From Planctomycetota bacterium (GTDB taxonomy: Bacteria; Planctomycetota; Phycisphaerae; Phycisphaerales; SM1A02): a DNA stretch of 17,257 nt. Shown piece after piece: positions 16,403 to 17,257 of the stretch (positions are counted from its first letter, which is position 1; every line of letters starts with the position of its first letter). Under the pieces are notes generated by a model that saw nothing but the letters and a program-made list of their open reading frames with translations, searched no databases and was not told where the DNA came from. Position numbers and translations under genes: made by a program. The stretch spans positions 1 to 17,257 of the forward strand of contig RFOC01000018.1 of NCBI GenBank assembly GCA_009926815.1, read 5' to 3'.

Positions 16403-16408
16403 ACTGTA
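16403..16408 (-). promoter_or_regulatory. Probable -10 box TACAGT of uvrC
   Basis: TACAGT on the minus strand ends 10 nt before the uvrC ATG. The remaining leader holds a GAGG (16397-16400) 4 nt from the start. The box faces away from the lipoprotein promoter 33 nt to its right, making a compact divergent promoter region. Confidence 0.4.
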
Positions 16409-16441
16409 CGGAAGGTGTGCGACCGGGGCCCAGTCCGGCGG

Positions 16442-16447
16442 TACACT
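16442..16447 (+). promoter_or_regulatory. Possible -10 box TACACT of the lipoprotein gene
   Basis: TACACT lies 73 nt before the lipoprotein ATG, so this transcript would have a leader of roughly 65 nt, unlike its leaderless neighbours. The leader ends with GGAG 9 nt before the ATG, a usable ribosome site. No clear -35 element is seen. Confidence 0.35.
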
Positions 16448-16520
16448 TGCCGGGTCGGCGACGGCTGCCGCCGGCTCAAGGAACTGTCCGCAGCTGATCC
16501 TCCATGTGGAGATTCGAACC

Positions 16521-16960
16521 ATGAAGCGTTTCGCGATCATCGCTGCTGCGGGTCTGGTCCTCGGCCTTGCGGCTTGCAACAACAACAAGACCAGCGACAC
16601 CAAGGCCGCCACCCCGGCGAAGGCCAGCCCCGGCGCCGTGAACGAGAACAAGAGCGGCTGCTGCAAGGACAAGGCCAACACCTCCGCCGGCGCTGTTGGC
16701 GAGAAGAAGTCGGATTGCAGCAAGGATTGCAGCAAGAGCTGCGACAAGGCCAACACCTCCGCCGGCGCCGTCGGCGAGAAGAAGTCGGACTGCAGCAAGA
16801 GCTGCGGCGACAAGGCCGGCACCTCCGCTGGCTCAGCGAGAAGAAGTCGGACTGCAGCAAGAGCTGCGGCGACAAGGCCGGCACCTCCGCTGGCGCCGTC
16901 AGCGAGAAGAAGTCGGACTGCGCCTCGGCCTGCCCGTTCGCGGGCAAGTCGGGCAACTGA
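16521..16960 (+). CDS. Cys-rich repeat lipoprotein, frameshifted by a 4-bp deletion
   Basis: From the ATG at 16521 (GGAG 9 nt upstream) the product starts with a lipoprotein signal (MKRFAIIAAAGLVLGLAAC) whose lipobox LAAC predicts a lipid-anchored mature protein starting CNNN. A Lys/Ala/Thr linker follows, then Cys-rich units of about 22 residues (DKANTSAGAVGEKKSDCSKSC-like) in tandem, each with a C-x3-C pair. In the third unit, 4 bp present in unit 4 are missing at 16832/16833. As sequenced, the frame then runs through an Arg/Ala-rich tail without cysteines to a stop at 16967. Adding the four bases back gives 147 residues ending CPFAGKSGN with a stop at 16960 and 12 cysteines in all. I do not know a named family. 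Metal or redox binding in the periplasm is an inference from the cysteines. A terminator follows, so the gene is monocistronic. Confidence 0.75.
16668..16933 (+). repeat. Four tandem ~66-bp coding repeats of the Cys-rich lipoprotein
   Basis: Units begin at each GACAAGGCC: 16668-16742 (75 bp, with an extra SKDC-type insertion), 16743-16808 (66 bp), 16809-16870 (62 bp, four bases short) and 16871 onward. Units 3 and 4 are nearly identical to each other, as are units 1 and 2, so unit duplication looks recent. A degenerate earlier unit (KASPGAVNENKSGCCK) precedes them at about 16620-16667. Confidence 0.9.
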
Positions 16961-16983
16961 GTCCTGACCCAGGCTTGAATCAT

Positions 16984-17019
16984 CGGCGACCCGTCCCCGC
17001 GACGGGTCGCCGTCTTTTT
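16984..17019 (+). terminator. Strong intrinsic terminator after the lipoprotein gene
   Basis: CGGCGACCCGTC (16984-16995) and GACGGGTCGCCG (17001-17012) form a perfect 12-bp G/C-rich stem with a 5-nt loop, followed by TCTTTTT. It is 23 nt after the intended lipoprotein stop and insulates pyrC. Confidence 0.95.
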
Positions 17020-17026
17020 GGCCCGT

Positions 17027-17032
17027 TACCAT
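17027..17032 (+). promoter_or_regulatory. Probable -10 box TACCAT of the dihydroorotase gene
   Basis: TACCAT ends 7 nt before the ATG at 17040 and begins 7 nt after the terminator T-run. With a complete terminator immediately upstream, the gene needs its own promoter, which makes this one of the best-supported boxes in the window. Confidence 0.6.
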
Positions 17033-17039
17033 CGCCGGC

Positions 17040-17257
17040 ATGGCTGACCACGAACCGATCCTGATCCGAGGCGGGCGTGTCCTCGATCCCGTCCGGTCGC
17101 TCGACGTGGTGGGAGACGTGCTGCTGCGCGGGGACCGAGTGGAGCGGATCAGCGCCTCGCCCCTGCCGGCCACGGGCGTGCGCGTGATCGACGCGGAAGG
17201 CTGCCTGGTCACCCCGGGGCTCATCGATCCGCACGTGCACCTTCGCGAGCCTGGCGG
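17040..17257 (+). CDS. pyrC: Dihydroorotase, 5' part only
   Basis: Third enzyme of de novo pyrimidine synthesis, cyclising carbamoyl-aspartate to dihydroorotate. Only the first 72 residues are in the window. They show the amidohydrolase N-terminal beta-sandwich (LIRGGRVLDPVRSLDVVGDVLLRG) and the start of the metal site, PGLIDPHVHLREPG, whose His65 and His67 are metal ligands. The HVHLREPG sequence is typical of class I dihydroorotase (PyrC of the PyrB-associated type). Allantoinase and hydantoinase share the fold, but usually with a different sequence after the HxH. The ATG at 17040 is 7 nt downstream of a TACCAT box and has no Shine-Dalgarno. The rest of the gene lies beyond the right edge, and no pyrB is seen on its left. 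Confidence 0.88.
   Translation, partial: MADHEPILIRGGRVLDPVRSLDVVGDVLLRGDRVERISASPLPATGVRVIDAEGCLVTPGLIDPHVHLREPG

Noticed and set aside
14770..16497. Long plus-strand open frame opposite rnd and uvrC
   Set aside because: Both minus-strand genes carry complete catalytic motifs. The plus-strand translation has no recognisable domain and is a codon-bias shadow.
16668..16933. CRISPR-like array of about 66-bp units
   Set aside because: The units are contiguous without unique spacers, stay in one reading frame and encode a Cys-rich peptide repeat, and no cas genes are present.

Overview
The window is a G+C-rich bacterial chromosome segment, roughly two-thirds G+C by eye. It is densely packed with housekeeping genes on both strands. 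A peptidoglycan cluster (murC-murB-ddl plus an FtsQ-like gene), an LptF/LptG-type permease, a sigma-54-dependent response regulator, a UvrC without its C-terminal domain and several lineage-restricted unknowns suggest a Gram-negative-type envelope. My best guess is Planctomycetota, probably a Phycisphaerae-like lineage. That placement is inference from gene content, because there is no rRNA or other marker in the window.

Layout. 1-1641 (-) is an LptF/LptG permease running off the left edge, and the extreme left end repeats an internal 79 bp. 1666-3050 (-) is an NtrC-type sigma-54 activator whose last codons are disrupted by a 5-bp tandem duplication. Divergent from it, 3191-6496 (+) is a tight murC-murB-ddl operon (overlapping start/stop codons), followed by an FtsQ-like gene (6554-7408), an unknown integral membrane protein (7466-8134), greA (8152-8619) and a cardiolipin synthase (8642-10078). 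Convergent to that, 10082-10694 (-) is a two-gene fdx-iscX unit. A RlmN-type radical SAM methylase (10810-11862, +) is divergent from fdx. Then 11866-16392 (-) holds a coupled pair of unknowns (one cytosolic, one Tat-exported), an RNase D homologue and uvrC. Divergent from uvrC, 16521-16960 (+) encodes a small Cys-rich repeat lipoprotein whose frame is broken by a 4-bp deletion in one repeat. A strong intrinsic terminator (16984-17019) separates it from the 5' end of a dihydroorotase gene running off the right edge.

The most informative pattern outside the genes is in the starts. Five genes (ntrC-like, murC, the 7466 membrane protein, rlmN and pyrC) have an exact TAnnnT hexamer 6 or 7 nt before the start codon and no Shine-Dalgarno. 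Three more (uvrC, fdx and the Tat protein) have it at 10-11 nt. This is the layout expected of leaderless or nearly leaderless transcripts. Operon-internal genes (murB, ddl) instead carry GGAG-type ribosome sites.

I see no mobile element, CRISPR array, tRNA, rRNA, defence system or biosynthetic cluster. The points worth following up are the leaderless promoter pattern, the Cys-rich repeat lipoprotein with its frameshift, the two other indel or duplication anomalies (1-238 and 1684-1693), the short UvrC and the coupled Tat-protein/unknown pair.
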